Shown one piece after another: positions 1-6,300 of a stretch of DNA of 15,110 bases. Origin of the DNA: Bacteroidota bacterium. Its GTDB lineage: Bacteria; Bacteroidota; Bacteroidia; Flavobacteriales; Flavobacteriaceae. The stretch lies in contig SBFL01000398.1 of NCBI GenBank assembly GCA_006227965.1, positions 1 through 15,110 on the forward strand. The letters are read 5' to 3'. The translations under genes were made by a program, and so were the position numbers. The stretch's first letter is position 1. Each line of letters opens with the position of its first letter. The notes beneath the pieces were generated by a model that worked only from the letters and a program-made list of their open reading frames with translations, did not search any database and was not told where the DNA came from.

Positions 1-348
1 GTTCAGCATCATGTTCATCACCCATTCAGGACTCCGGCGTTCATAGATGCCGCTCAGGTCAGGTCCGATCATCCGCTGGCCTATCATATGACATGCAGTG
101 CAGATCATCTGGAATTTGGACTCTCCGGCTTTGGCTAACTCAGCGTCTATTTCGGGATCAAAGGTAACAGAAGCAATGGGGCCGACCCCCTTGTTGTCCA
201 TGTCCACCGGTACTCCATCTGATGCCATTTCGGAGGTCGCTTCATTTTTGGTCCGGCTCATTTCAAAGCCGTCCTTTTTTTCCTCTTTTTTCTCACCGCA
301 ACCTGCAAGCAGTATGGCTGCGGTTGCTATCTGAAAGAATTTTTTCAT
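1..348 (-). CDS. Lipoprotein c-type cytochrome, partial (C-terminus outside window)
   Basis: Electron-transfer protein expected on the periplasmic side, anchored by lipid. The start ATG is at 348 reading left; 116 codons are present and the frame is open at base 1, so the gene is cut by the window edge. Seen: a short signal peptide with lipobox LAGC (lipidated Cys17), a charged Lys/Glu-rich linker (residues 19-35), then the class I haem c motif CTACH at 83-87 followed by IGPDLSGI and RRSPEWVMNMM. The distal Met ligand should lie in the missing part. Known of the family: small lipoprotein cytochromes with a KGVGP segment and an ERRSPEWVMNM-like segment occur next to clade II nitrous oxide reductase genes in flavobacteria. 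From memory of that family I infer a role delivering electrons to NosZ, but nosZ itself is not in the window. It could equally serve another periplasmic reductase or oxidase. It lies 45 bases after the hydrolase gene on the same strand. Confidence 0.85.
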   Translation of the reverse strand, partial: MKKFFQIATAAILLAGCGEKKEEKKDGFEMSRTKNEATSEMASDGVPVDMDNKGVGPIASVTFDPEIDAELAKAGESKFQMICTACHMIGQRMIGPDLSGIYERRSPEWVMNMMLN

Positions 349-367
349 GTATTCAAGCTGTTTTTTG

Positions 368-396
368 TGGGCCCTAAGATAATAAATTGGGCCCTA
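368..396. repeat. Two 9-bp direct repeats (TGGGCCCTA) 20 bp apart upstream of the cytochrome gene
   Basis: TGGGCCCTA occurs at 368-376 and again at 388-396, exactly 20 bp apart, about two helical turns. The core GGGCCC is itself palindromic. The right copy contains the stop codon of the hydrolase gene. Between and partly overlapping them, on the minus strand, is TATCTTAG (374-381), one mismatch from the Bacteroidota -7 element TAnnTTTG. The layout would suit a regulator bound on one helix face around the cytochrome promoter. This is inference from spacing only. Confidence 0.4.
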
Positions 397-1356
397 TTCA
401 CACTCCCTGAGGAATTCCAGGCTCCTTTGCTCGCTGTAATAATAGGTCCCCTCTCCGACAAACCCAACATGGCCGCCGTAATCCGGACTTTCGAAAAACA
501 ACCTGGGATGGTTCTTGCAGACTTCCCCCGGATAGCAGTGGGGCCCTAGAAAAGAATCGTTCCGGGCATTCAGCAACAGGGTGGGGACCCTGATTCCCTC
601 CAGGAATTGAAGGCTGCTGCACCGCGTATAGTAGTCAATGGCATCCGCGAAGCCGTGTGCCCTGCTCGTGTAGTAGTCATCGAAATCCCTCAGGCTTCTG
701 ATTTTGCCGGCCTCCTCCAGAGTGATCCGCCCGGGAAATCGCTTTTGTTTTTCCAATACTTTTTCCCGCAGGGTTGTGAGAAACCTGCGGGCGTACAACC
801 AGTTTTTCGGTTTGTTGAGTTCCAGGAGCGAATCATAAAGGTCACACGGTACCGAAATGGCGGCTGCCCCTGCTATGCGATTGGAGTAATGGGGCCGTTC
901 CCCCAGGAATTTGAGAATAAGATTACCCCCAAGGCTGAACCCTTTGAGGTAGATCCTGGAATAGGCATGGGCCTTCTCAATGTGCTGAATGACTGCTTCC
1001 AGATCCTCGGTGGCGCCGGAGTGATAGGAGCGAAAAAGCAGGTTGGGCTCCCCGCTGCATCCCCTGAGGTTTACCGCACATACATCATAACCGCTGGTAT
1101 TGAACAGGCGCGCGCTCCCGACCATGTAAGGACGTTGGGCATTTCCTTCCAGCCCGTGAAGCAAAATCAGCACTTTGTCTGTGGGCCCGTCTGCCCGGCT
1201 CCAGTCGAGGTCGATGAAATCTCCGTCGGGAAGGGTAATCCGTTCCCTGATCTGCTCCGGGGCCTCCACCTTTCGGAGCAGGGCGGAATAAATAGTGGCC
1301 AGATGCCCATTCCGGAAAAACACCTCGGGCCTGTAAGTGGAGGAAAGCAGGGGCAT
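394..1356 (-). CDS. YheT-type alpha/beta hydrolase
   Basis: A 320-residue alpha/beta-fold hydrolase of the YheT/UPF0017 family (E. coli YheT-like, related to ABHD1/3 lipases and esterases). Seen: the N-terminal family segment FFRNGHLATIY (13-23), oxyanion-region LHGLEG (66-71), nucleophile elbow GFSLGGN (139-145, Ser141), and likely acid and base Asp267 (NARNDSF) and His296 (YGGHVGF). All three catalytic residues are present and the length is normal, so the enzyme should be active. The substrate is unknown; family members act on acyl esters and the protein is probably cytosolic. The start ATG at 1356 overlaps the stop of the upstream bestrophin gene by one base in a TAATG junction, which points to translational coupling and supports this start. 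No signal peptide is visible. Confidence 0.92.
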   Translation of the reverse strand: MPLLSSTYRPEVFFRNGHLATIYSALLRKVEAPEQIRERITLPDGDFIDLDWSRADGPTDKVLILLHGLEGNAQRPYMVGSARLFNTSGYDVCAVNLRGCSGEPNLLFRSYHSGATEDLEAVIQHIEKAHAYSRIYLKGFSLGGNLILKFLGERPHYSNRIAGAAAISVPCDLYDSLLELNKPKNWLYARRFLTTLREKVLEKQKRFPGRITLEEAGKIRSLRDFDDYYTSRAHGFADAIDYYTRCSSLQFLEGIRVPTLLLNARNDSFLGPHCYPGEVCKNHPRLFFESPDYGGHVGFVGEGTYYYSEQRSLEFLRECE

Positions 1357-2357
1357 TAGTAGAGGATATTGTTTATGGGAGCGACTTTCTCCGGAAGAGG
1401 GTCTTCATCCAGCATGTCCTTCAGATCGATTTCTATGGTTTTGCAGATAGCCGTCATTGGGACATCATTAAACCGACCCTCAAATGGGTCTTCACTGTTC
1501 TTGGCCACTCTGTCTATGGTAATGAAGATCCAGGAGATCAGCACCGAAAGGAGAATAGCCGCTGTTTCAAGCCAGATTATTCCAGAATGGCTGAGTCTCA
1601 GGAATTCTTCATCGAAGGCATTGAGCAGTCCAAAGGGGAGCAAAAGGACAAAGATCCATGCAAAGATGGTCCCGTAATAGGCATACTGACGGGGGAACGG
1701 AGTGTTCTTGATGCGCTCGCAGGCACCCTGGAAATTGTAGTTCTCCTCCAGCACCTTTTGCAGCATCAGGTTTTGAAATTCATTTATTTTTCCATCCTGC
1801 AACAGTTCCTTCAGATGGAGTCCCTGATTCTTAATCAAATGGGTGGCTGTGTTTTTGCGATCCTTGAGGTTTGCCAGTTCCCCTGCTGACACTAAGGGTT
1901 GAATGATGTCAGCGATGGTTCCGTAGGCCCTGTAACCCTCGATGTGCCGCTTGAGTGATTTGCTGCGGTCCAGCGAGAACGAAGTTGGTTGCCTCAATTG
2001 CACGCGCAAGGCATTGATCCAGGCCAGGTGGCGGTAGATGAGGATCCGCTGGTCTTCCGGGGCGTCTTTAACAAAACTTAGCACCTGCATGCCCCAGGTC
2101 CTTGAATAGTTTACAATGGCCCCCCAGAGTTTGCGGGCTTCCCAGAAACGGTCATAGCTCTGACTGTTCTTAAAACCGAGGTAAAAGGAAACCGCAATTC
2201 CAATTATGCTCAGCGGTTCAATGGCCAGAGAGATAAATGTCCATTCTAAATTGTAATACAAAAAGAAGACCAGGGATGACCAGATGATGAAGAACGCCAG
2301 TTCCTTCCAGGTGCCCCTTAGGACGGGGAGTAATCCTAAATTTCTTTTAACGTACAT
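1356..2357 (-). CDS. Bestrophin-family (UPF0187) ion channel
   Basis: A 333-residue inner-membrane protein of the bacterial bestrophin family, which forms pentameric ion channels (bacterial members studied range from cation- to anion-selective). Seen: hydrophobic segments at about 20-37 and 41-61, the signature region NSQSYDRFWEARKLWG (64-79), a long soluble helical middle, two more membrane segments at about 228-247 and 258-281, and the family C-terminal element EDPFEGRFNDVP (289-300). Length is normal. It is the second gene of a minus-strand run: 11 bases follow the NMO-type gene and the stop overlaps the start of the hydrolase gene. Ion selectivity cannot be read from the sequence with confidence. 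Confidence 0.92.
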   Translation of the reverse strand: MYVKRNLGLLPVLRGTWKELAFFIIWSSLVFFLYYNLEWTFISLAIEPLSIIGIAVSFYLGFKNSQSYDRFWEARKLWGAIVNYSRTWGMQVLSFVKDAPEDQRILIYRHLAWINALRVQLRQPTSFSLDRSKSLKRHIEGYRAYGTIADIIQPLVSAGELANLKDRKNTATHLIKNQGLHLKELLQDGKINEFQNLMLQKVLEENYNFQGACERIKNTPFPRQYAYYGTIFAWIFVLLLPFGLLNAFDEEFLRLSHSGIIWLETAAILLSVLISWIFITIDRVAKNSEDPFEGRFNDVPMTAICKTIEIDLKDMLDEDPLPEKVAPINNILY

Positions 2358-2368
2358 AGAGTCAGGGG

Positions 2369-3340
2369 TTATCCATACTGAGCTATCATGGCTGTCTGGT
2401 CCCTCAGAGCCTCCAGGAATTCCTTCCGGAGCCTCTCCACGAGCTTTTGTACCGGGAGGGTCTCGTGAATGGTGGCTGCTCCCTGCCCAGCAGACCAGAT
2501 GGTCTTCCAGGCCTTGGCTTCCGTATCCAGTTCCTTGCCGAAATCAATCTTGGTATTCTTTTTAAGATCTTCCTCGCTAAGGCCGGCCGCTTTGAGGCTT
2601 TGTGCCAGGAAGTTGGCATGTACCCCCGAGATGGCGGCCGTGTAAATGATATCGCTGGCCCCTGCCTCGATGATCATTTCCCGATAGGCTTCGGGGGCGG
2701 CGCTTTCCGAGGTGTTGATAAACCGGGTGCCCATATAGGCCAGGTCGGCTCCCATCTGAAGTGCTGAAGCTACGTCCCGGCCGGTGCTGATACAGCCGGA
2801 CAGGATCAGCGTTTTGTCATAAAATGATTCCACTTCTGCGACCAGCGTCATGGGATTGATGGTCCCTGCATGGCCTCCGGCCCCGGCCGAGACCAGGATG
2901 AGTCCGTCCACTCCTGCTGCCGCTGCTTTTTCCGCGTGTCTTTTCTTGATGATGTCGTGAAAAACGAGCCCCCCGTAACTGTGGACCGCATCCACCACCT
3001 GGGAAACCGCCCCCAAAGAAGTTATGATAAGGGGGACTTTGTGTTTGATGCAGAGCCTGAGGTCTGCCTCAAGCCTTGGATTCGTTGGATGGACGATCAG
3101 ATTGACCCCAAAAGGTGCTGGCTTCTTTCCCGTCTCGGCCTCAAAAGCAGCCAGGGTTTCCTTGATTTGGATGAGCCAAGCTTCAAATCCTTCGCTGCTC
3201 CTTTGGTTAAGGGCTGGGAATGTTCCTACTATACCGCTGGTACAACAGGCAACGACCAGTTCCGGATTGGAAATTAAAAACATGGGGGCTGCAATCACAG
3301 GAAGTGAAAGGTCCTTGATAAATGATGCTTTCTGAGTCAT
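2369..3340 (-). CDS. NMO-type FMN oxidoreductase (nitronate monooxygenase / 2-nitropropane dioxygenase family)
   Basis: A 323-residue TIM-barrel flavoprotein of the NMO/2-nitropropane dioxygenase-like family, which also includes FabK enoyl-ACP reductases. Family members use FMN to oxidise nitronates such as propionate 3-nitronate, or to reduce enoyl thioesters. Seen: N-terminal PVIAAPMFLISNPELVVACC (14-33), FGVNLIVHP (77-85), the phosphate and catalytic loop SAGAGGHAGT (151-160, with His157 in the position of the NMO catalytic base), SGCISTGRDVASALQMGAD (181-199) and MGTRFINTSES (203-213). The catalytic His argues for nitronate oxidation rather than a FabK role, though related proteins of unknown substrate are common. 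It is cytosolic and leads the minus-strand operon with the bestrophin and hydrolase genes. No clear -7 element was found in front of it; an AT-rich TATTTTTTA lies at 3359-3367 on the minus strand. Confidence 0.88.
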   Translation of the reverse strand: MTQKASFIKDLSLPVIAAPMFLISNPELVVACCTSGIVGTFPALNQRSSEGFEAWLIQIKETLAAFEAETGKKPAPFGVNLIVHPTNPRLEADLRLCIKHKVPLIITSLGAVSQVVDAVHSYGGLVFHDIIKKRHAEKAAAAGVDGLILVSAGAGGHAGTINPMTLVAEVESFYDKTLILSGCISTGRDVASALQMGADLAYMGTRFINTSESAAPEAYREMIIEAGASDIIYTAAISGVHANFLAQSLKAAGLSEEDLKKNTKIDFGKELDTEAKAWKTIWSAGQGAATIHETLPVQKLVERLRKEFLEALRDQTAMIAQYG

Positions 3341-3411
3341 ATGGATACGGATATGGGTTAAAAATAAGGATAAATCGAGGGATGCATTACACCTGTCCCC
3401 AATTTCGATGT

Positions 3412-3419
3412 ATTTTTGG
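3412..3419 (+). promoter_or_regulatory. Possible -7 promoter element before the thioesterase remnant
   Basis: TATTTTTG matches the Bacteroidota -7 consensus TAnnTTTG and lies 33 bases before the ATG at 3453. No TTG-type -33 element is seen at the usual 17-23 base spacing, and the area is AT-rich, so chance is possible. Confidence 0.3.
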
Positions 3420-3452
3420 TTTATTATGCACGCATAGTAAAATTTATACCAA

Positions 3453-3683
3453 ATGTACGTAAAGCACTTCGAATTCAGGTGGAGGGACCTGTATGCGAAC
3501 AGGCATCTTGGAAACAGTGCCTATATCAATTTTATGAGCCATACCCGGATGGCCAATTTCTATGAGAAGGGATTCAGCCAGGAAGTCCTCACTGCCCTTG
3601 ATTTCAGGGTTCTGACGCGGGAGGCCCCGGCGTTGTGCTATCCCCCGGAAAGACCTGTTTTAGGCTTCTTACTCACCAGATAG
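3453..3683 (+). pseudogene. Truncated acyl-CoA thioesterase (4HBT hotdog) remnant
   Basis: The first 48-50 codons read as the start of a 4-hydroxybenzoyl-CoA-thioesterase-like hotdog protein: FRWRDLYANRHLGNSAYI (8-25), FMSHTRMA (27-34) and EKGFSQE (38-44), the usual N-terminal strand plus hotdog helix with Asp/Asn and His near the active site. Intact family members run about 130-160 residues; this ORF stops at 76. From about base 3600 the translation (residues about 50-76) no longer resembles the family, and neither other forward frame resumes it, so the 3' two-thirds appears to be lost rather than frameshifted. The last 46 bases overlap the 3' end of the convergent DMT transporter gene. A likely cause is a deletion or rearrangement that joined the thioesterase start to this locus. 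The family call is firm for residues 1-48; loss of function is inference from length. Confidence 0.75.
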
Positions 3684-4540
3684 ACCCCCGTAAGCACTAG
3701 CAATGTAGCCACCAGGTTTAGCAGTGTCAGAGAGTCTTTCCCCATCAGCAGCGCAAAGAGGATGCCGATCACGGGCTGTCCATAGATAAATGCACTTACC
3801 GTCGATGCTTTCAGCTGGGTAAGTGCAAATACATTAAACAGGTAGGTGAGAAAGGTAGTGCCCACAATTACGAAACCAATGGCGGCCAGCCCTGAGGAGG
3901 GGATAATCTGCCACTCGATCTCAAGGAATTCCCCGAGGGTCAGGGGGAGGTTCATAAAGAATGCCAGGGTAAAGAGCCACTTCATCAGCGTGAAGGGATG
4001 GTATTTCTCGGTGAGCTTCTTGGCGAGGAGCAGGTAGAGCCCATAGCTGGTCGAATTAACTATGAAAAGAGCGTTTCCCAGAGGAATATTCGGCGCATTG
4101 ACGCTCTGGCCTTTATTCATAAAGATCAGGGCAAGGGCACCGGCAAGACCCATCCCGATTCCGAAAACCTTGCTCCGCGTTATTTTTTCGGCAATCAGGA
4201 AGATGGACAACACGGTCACGATAATAGGGGTAATGGTTATCAGTACGGAGCTGTTGATGGGGGTGGACAGTTCGAGTCCCTTGAAGAAGGCCAGCATATT
4301 GATCACCATGCCGAAAAGGGAGCACATCAGTAAACGCCCCCAGTCCCGTTTTTTAATTTGTTGACGTGGCCCCAGAAAGGAAATCGCCCAAAAAAGAAGG
4401 GCCGCTCCGCTCACCCTGAGGAAGATAAAACCGAACGCTCCCACATGGTGGGGCATTACCCCTTTTGCAATAGTGTGGTTCAGGCCATATATGGTAGTGG
4501 CACCCACAGCGGCCAGAATGGCCATGGTCCGTTTGTTCAA
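3638..4540 (-). CDS. EamA/DMT-superfamily transporter
   Basis: A 300-residue inner-membrane permease of the drug/metabolite transporter superfamily with two tandem EamA units and about ten predicted membrane helices. Seen: N-terminal ATTIYGLNHTIAKGVMP (14-30), FIFLRVSGAALLFW (39-52), LSTPINSSVLITITPII (91-107) ending the first unit, then a second unit from about 153 with NALFIVNSTSYGLYLLLAKKL, and FIYGQPVIGILFALLMG (251-267). The substrate is unknown; relatives export amino acids or metabolites. The start drawn is TTG at 4540, which overlaps the ArsC-like stop codon as TTGA and would give coupled translation. An in-frame ATG at 4525 (residue 6) is a good alternative and would leave a 12-base gap. 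The gene converges on the thioesterase remnant. Confidence 0.88.
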   Translation of the reverse strand: MNKRTMAILAAVGATTIYGLNHTIAKGVMPHHVGAFGFIFLRVSGAALLFWAISFLGPRQQIKKRDWGRLLMCSLFGMVINMLAFFKGLELSTPINSSVLITITPIIVTVLSIFLIAEKITRSKVFGIGMGLAGALALIFMNKGQSVNAPNIPLGNALFIVNSTSYGLYLLLAKKLTEKYHPFTLMKWLFTLAFFMNLPLTLGEFLEIEWQIIPSSGLAAIGFVIVGTTFLTYLFNVFALTQLKASTVSAFIYGQPVIGILFALLMGKDSLTLLNLVATLLVLTGVYLVSKKPKTGLSGG

Positions 4541-4890
4541 GAGTGCAGTGCTACTTTGGCAGCGGCCACTGTTTTAGCCGAATTGCCGATAAATACCTTC
4601 TCGCCCACCACTACCACGGGCCGCTTAAGGAACGTGTAGTGTTCCAGTAAGAGCTGACGGAAATCGCCCTCGCCCAATGAACGCTCCTTCAGATTCCGCT
4701 CCTGGTACAACCGGGCCCGCTTGCTGAAAAGAGCTTCATAACTTCCGGCCCTGTTTTTAAGTTCTTCCAGCTGACCGGGGCTAAGGGGAGTGGCTTTGAT
4801 GTCCTGCAATTCTATGCCATCCGTGGCATTGAGCTCCCTGAGAATGCGCCGGGAGGTGTCACAGGTACTCAGGTGATAAATTTTCTTCAT
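4537..4890 (-). CDS. ArsC/Spx-family thioredoxin-fold protein
   Basis: A 117-residue cytosolic protein of the arsenate reductase-like (ArsC/Spx/YffB) family. Seen: N-terminal strand and redox loop IYHLSTCDTSRRIL (4-17, with Cys10 at the ArsC nucleophile position), the middle segment LFSKRARLYQERNLKERSL (54-72), and the family C-terminal element FLKRPVVVVGEKVFIGNS (87-104). Length is typical. ArsC enzymes reduce arsenate via this Cys and three Arg residues, whereas many homologues of this size in Bacteroidota have no proven arsenate activity, and no other ars gene is nearby. I therefore call the family, not the reaction. It is the first gene of a two-gene unit with the DMT transporter, preceded by an exact -7 promoter match. 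The start ATG at 4890 gives the typical N-terminus. Confidence 0.88.
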   Translation of the reverse strand: MKKIYHLSTCDTSRRILRELNATDGIELQDIKATPLSPGQLEELKNRAGSYEALFSKRARLYQERNLKERSLGEGDFRQLLLEHYTFLKRPVVVVGEKVFIGNSAKTVAAAKVALHS

Positions 4891-4924
4891 GCCGTTGGTT
4901 TTTCCGAGCCGTTAAACCGTCTTT

Positions 4925-4954
4925 CAAAAGTAAGGCTTAAATTTAGAAACGAAA
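4925..4954 (-). promoter_or_regulatory. Promoter of the ArsC-like/DMT transporter unit
   Basis: On the minus strand TACTTTTG (4925-4932) is an exact match to TAnnTTTG. A TTTC, one base from the -33 TTTG, lies at 4951-4954 with an 18-base spacer. Transcription would begin near 4919, giving a leader of about 29 bases. Confidence 0.55.
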
Positions 4955-4971
4955 TCACCCAAAACAGCAGC

Positions 4972-5436
4972 ATGAACGAATCCTTTGTCTTCCAAACGCT
5001 CCTCAAACAAAGAAAACACCTTGCCAGGATCCTGACTGAAACCAGTCCTGAACACCTGCAGAGAATACCTGACGGGTTTAATAACAACATCTGGTGGAAT
5101 GCTGCCCATACCCTGGTAGTTCAGCAATTGCTTTGCTACAGACTTAGCGGACTTCCCATGCATATAGACAACGATCTGGCAGCAGCTTATTCCAAAGGCA
5201 CTTTTCCCGGAACCCTGCCCGAAGCCCGGATACGCGAGAAGATCTGCGACCTGTTAACCAGTACGGTAGGGCAACTGCGGCGGGACTTTGAAGAGGGGAT
5301 CTTCAAAGAATACACCTCCTATACAACCAGTGCAGGGGTGACCCTTGAAAACATCGAGGATGCGATACTTTTCAACCTTTACCATGAAGGGCTCCACATG
5401 GGGACAATCCTGGCATTGCTGAAAGCAGAGCGGTAG
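4972..5436 (+). CDS. DinB-like (DinB_2 superfamily) metalloprotein
   Basis: A 154-residue four-helix-bundle protein of the DinB/YfiT superfamily, which includes putative metal-dependent thiol (for example bacillithiol-type) transferases and many proteins of unknown role. Seen: the three-histidine metal site typical of the fold, His46 (WWNAAHTLV) and His138/His142 (YHEGLHMG), together with the N-terminal helix and DLLTSTVGQLRRDF in helix 3. The frame is open back to 4873, but the ATG at 4972 begins the normal N-terminal helix (MNESFVFQTLLKQRKHLARI), whereas the upstream extension overlaps the divergent ArsC-like start, so 4972 is chosen. A weak -7-like TAAATTTA lies at 4938-4945. The gene converges with the DUF3298 lipoprotein gene across only 9 bases. 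Confidence 0.85.
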   Translation: MNESFVFQTLLKQRKHLARILTETSPEHLQRIPDGFNNNIWWNAAHTLVVQQLLCYRLSGLPMHIDNDLAAAYSKGTFPGTLPEARIREKICDLLTSTVGQLRRDFEEGIFKEYTSYTTSAGVTLENIEDAILFNLYHEGLHMGTILALLKAER

Positions 5437-5445
5437 AGACCTCCC

Positions 5446-6180
5446 TTAAGGGGTTCGCGACAGGAAACCACCCACCTGTTCCATGGGGAATACAAGGACC
5501 AGGGCTCCATCTGCGTATGAGGCCGCCTCGTAGGGGTTGTAGTGCAGTACGATCCCTTCGTTTTCGAACCCCATATTCTGGGGAAGGCGGAACAGGTTGT
5601 CCTCAAACATGAAGCCCGTACTGTTGATCGGCGCATCTTCGGGGATGCTGTATTGCCGGCGGAAAGAGGCTTCCGCGAATTCCAAAAACGCTCCGGGGTC
5701 TTTGAACAATTCCTCTGCACCCAGTTCCATTCCCGTTTTTTTATCAAAGTTCAGGTACCGGGTTGCCGGGTACCCGTGTGCCCCACCCGTGAAAATATAG
5801 GTATCCATTTTAATGGTGATCACTTGGGAGTCTTCATAACTTTTGATGGCTTCCACCGAAGCTTCCCAACCTGTCAGTTCCTCAGGGAATTCCTCCTGCA
5901 TCTTGCGAAACCCGTCCTGAAAGTCCCTGATCGCTCCGGGGATGTCCTGGGCATCTTGCTCCTCATCATAGTCGAGCAATTCGATGATTTCCTCCCGAAG
6001 GGCGGTATTTACTGATGTTTCCAATTTGCCATCCCCTGGCATTTCCGGGATTATCACACGGACCACCGGACAGGTTTCACAGGCCATGCCCGAATATTCG
6101 CGCATCCGAATTTCAGTGGTTTTGTCCGGTTGGCATGCCATCAGAAGGCCAAAAAACAAAAAGAGGGTCGCGTTTCTCAT
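5446..6180 (-). CDS. RsiV-like (DUF3298/DUF4163) lipoprotein
   Basis: A 244-residue exported lipoprotein. Seen: signal peptide with hydrophobic core FLFFGLLMAC, lipidated Cys16; a CETC cysteine pair (34-37); an acidic helical region (about 57-105); and a C-terminal DUF3298 domain with YIFTGGAHGYPATRYLNFD (128-146), ELGAEELFKD (152-161), and YNPYEAASYADGALVLVFP (214-232). DUF3298/4163 domains occur in the RsiV anti-sigma factor, where they bind lysozyme, and in the non-catalytic part of PdaC-type deacetylases. This protein has no anti-sigma or deacetylase domain, so I infer only a cell-envelope ligand-binding role. The frame extends to 6204, but the -7 element at 6202-6209 and the signal peptide both favour the ATG at 6180. 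Confidence 0.85.
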   Translation of the reverse strand: MRNATLFLFFGLLMACQPDKTTEIRMREYSGMACETCPVVRVIIPEMPGDGKLETSVNTALREEIIELLDYDEEQDAQDIPGAIRDFQDGFRKMQEEFPEELTGWEASVEAIKSYEDSQVITIKMDTYIFTGGAHGYPATRYLNFDKKTGMELGAEELFKDPGAFLEFAEASFRRQYSIPEDAPINSTGFMFEDNLFRLPQNMGFENEGIVLHYNPYEAASYADGALVLVFPMEQVGGFLSRTP

Positions 6181-6201
6181 TTCAGGATTTAAAAGATTTC
6201 C

Positions 6202-6209
6202 CAAAGATA
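6202..6209 (-). promoter_or_regulatory. -7 promoter element of the DUF3298 lipoprotein gene
   Basis: On the minus strand TATCTTTG is an exact match to TAnnTTTG; transcription would start near 6195, about 15 bases before the ATG at 6180. No convincing -33 TTG is seen at normal spacing. Its position excludes the longer reading frame start at 6204. Confidence 0.5.
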
Positions 6210-6249
6210 CAATTCACGTCTATACGGTAAGGTATTCTGCTTACAATGG

Positions 6250-6280
6250 TTGGATTGGGACCTGATTCGGGATACCTTTG
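6250..6280 (+). promoter_or_regulatory. Promoter of the cystathionine synthase/lyase-type gene
   Basis: TTG at 6250-6252 and TACCTTTG at 6273-6280 match the Bacteroidota -33 and -7 elements with a 20-base spacer. Transcription would start near 6287, leaving a leader of about 14 bases. The promoter lies inside the upstream extension of the reading frame and so supports the ATG at 6301 as the start. Confidence 0.6.
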
Positions 6281-6300
6281 TCAGAACACATCCAACCCGT

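Noticed and set aside
607..1359. 250-residue plus-strand open frame
   Set aside because: Antisense to the YheT hydrolase gene, which has an intact catalytic triad; no motif or promoter supports the antisense frame.
4873..4971. 33-codon N-terminal extension of the DinB-like gene
   Set aside because: It overlaps the divergent ArsC-like start and is not part of the family; the ATG at 4972 starts the normal first helix.
5443..5452. Palindrome CCCTTAAGGG between convergent DinB-like and lipoprotein genes
   Set aside because: Too short a stem (three G-C pairs around TTAA) and no T run, so not a credible terminator.
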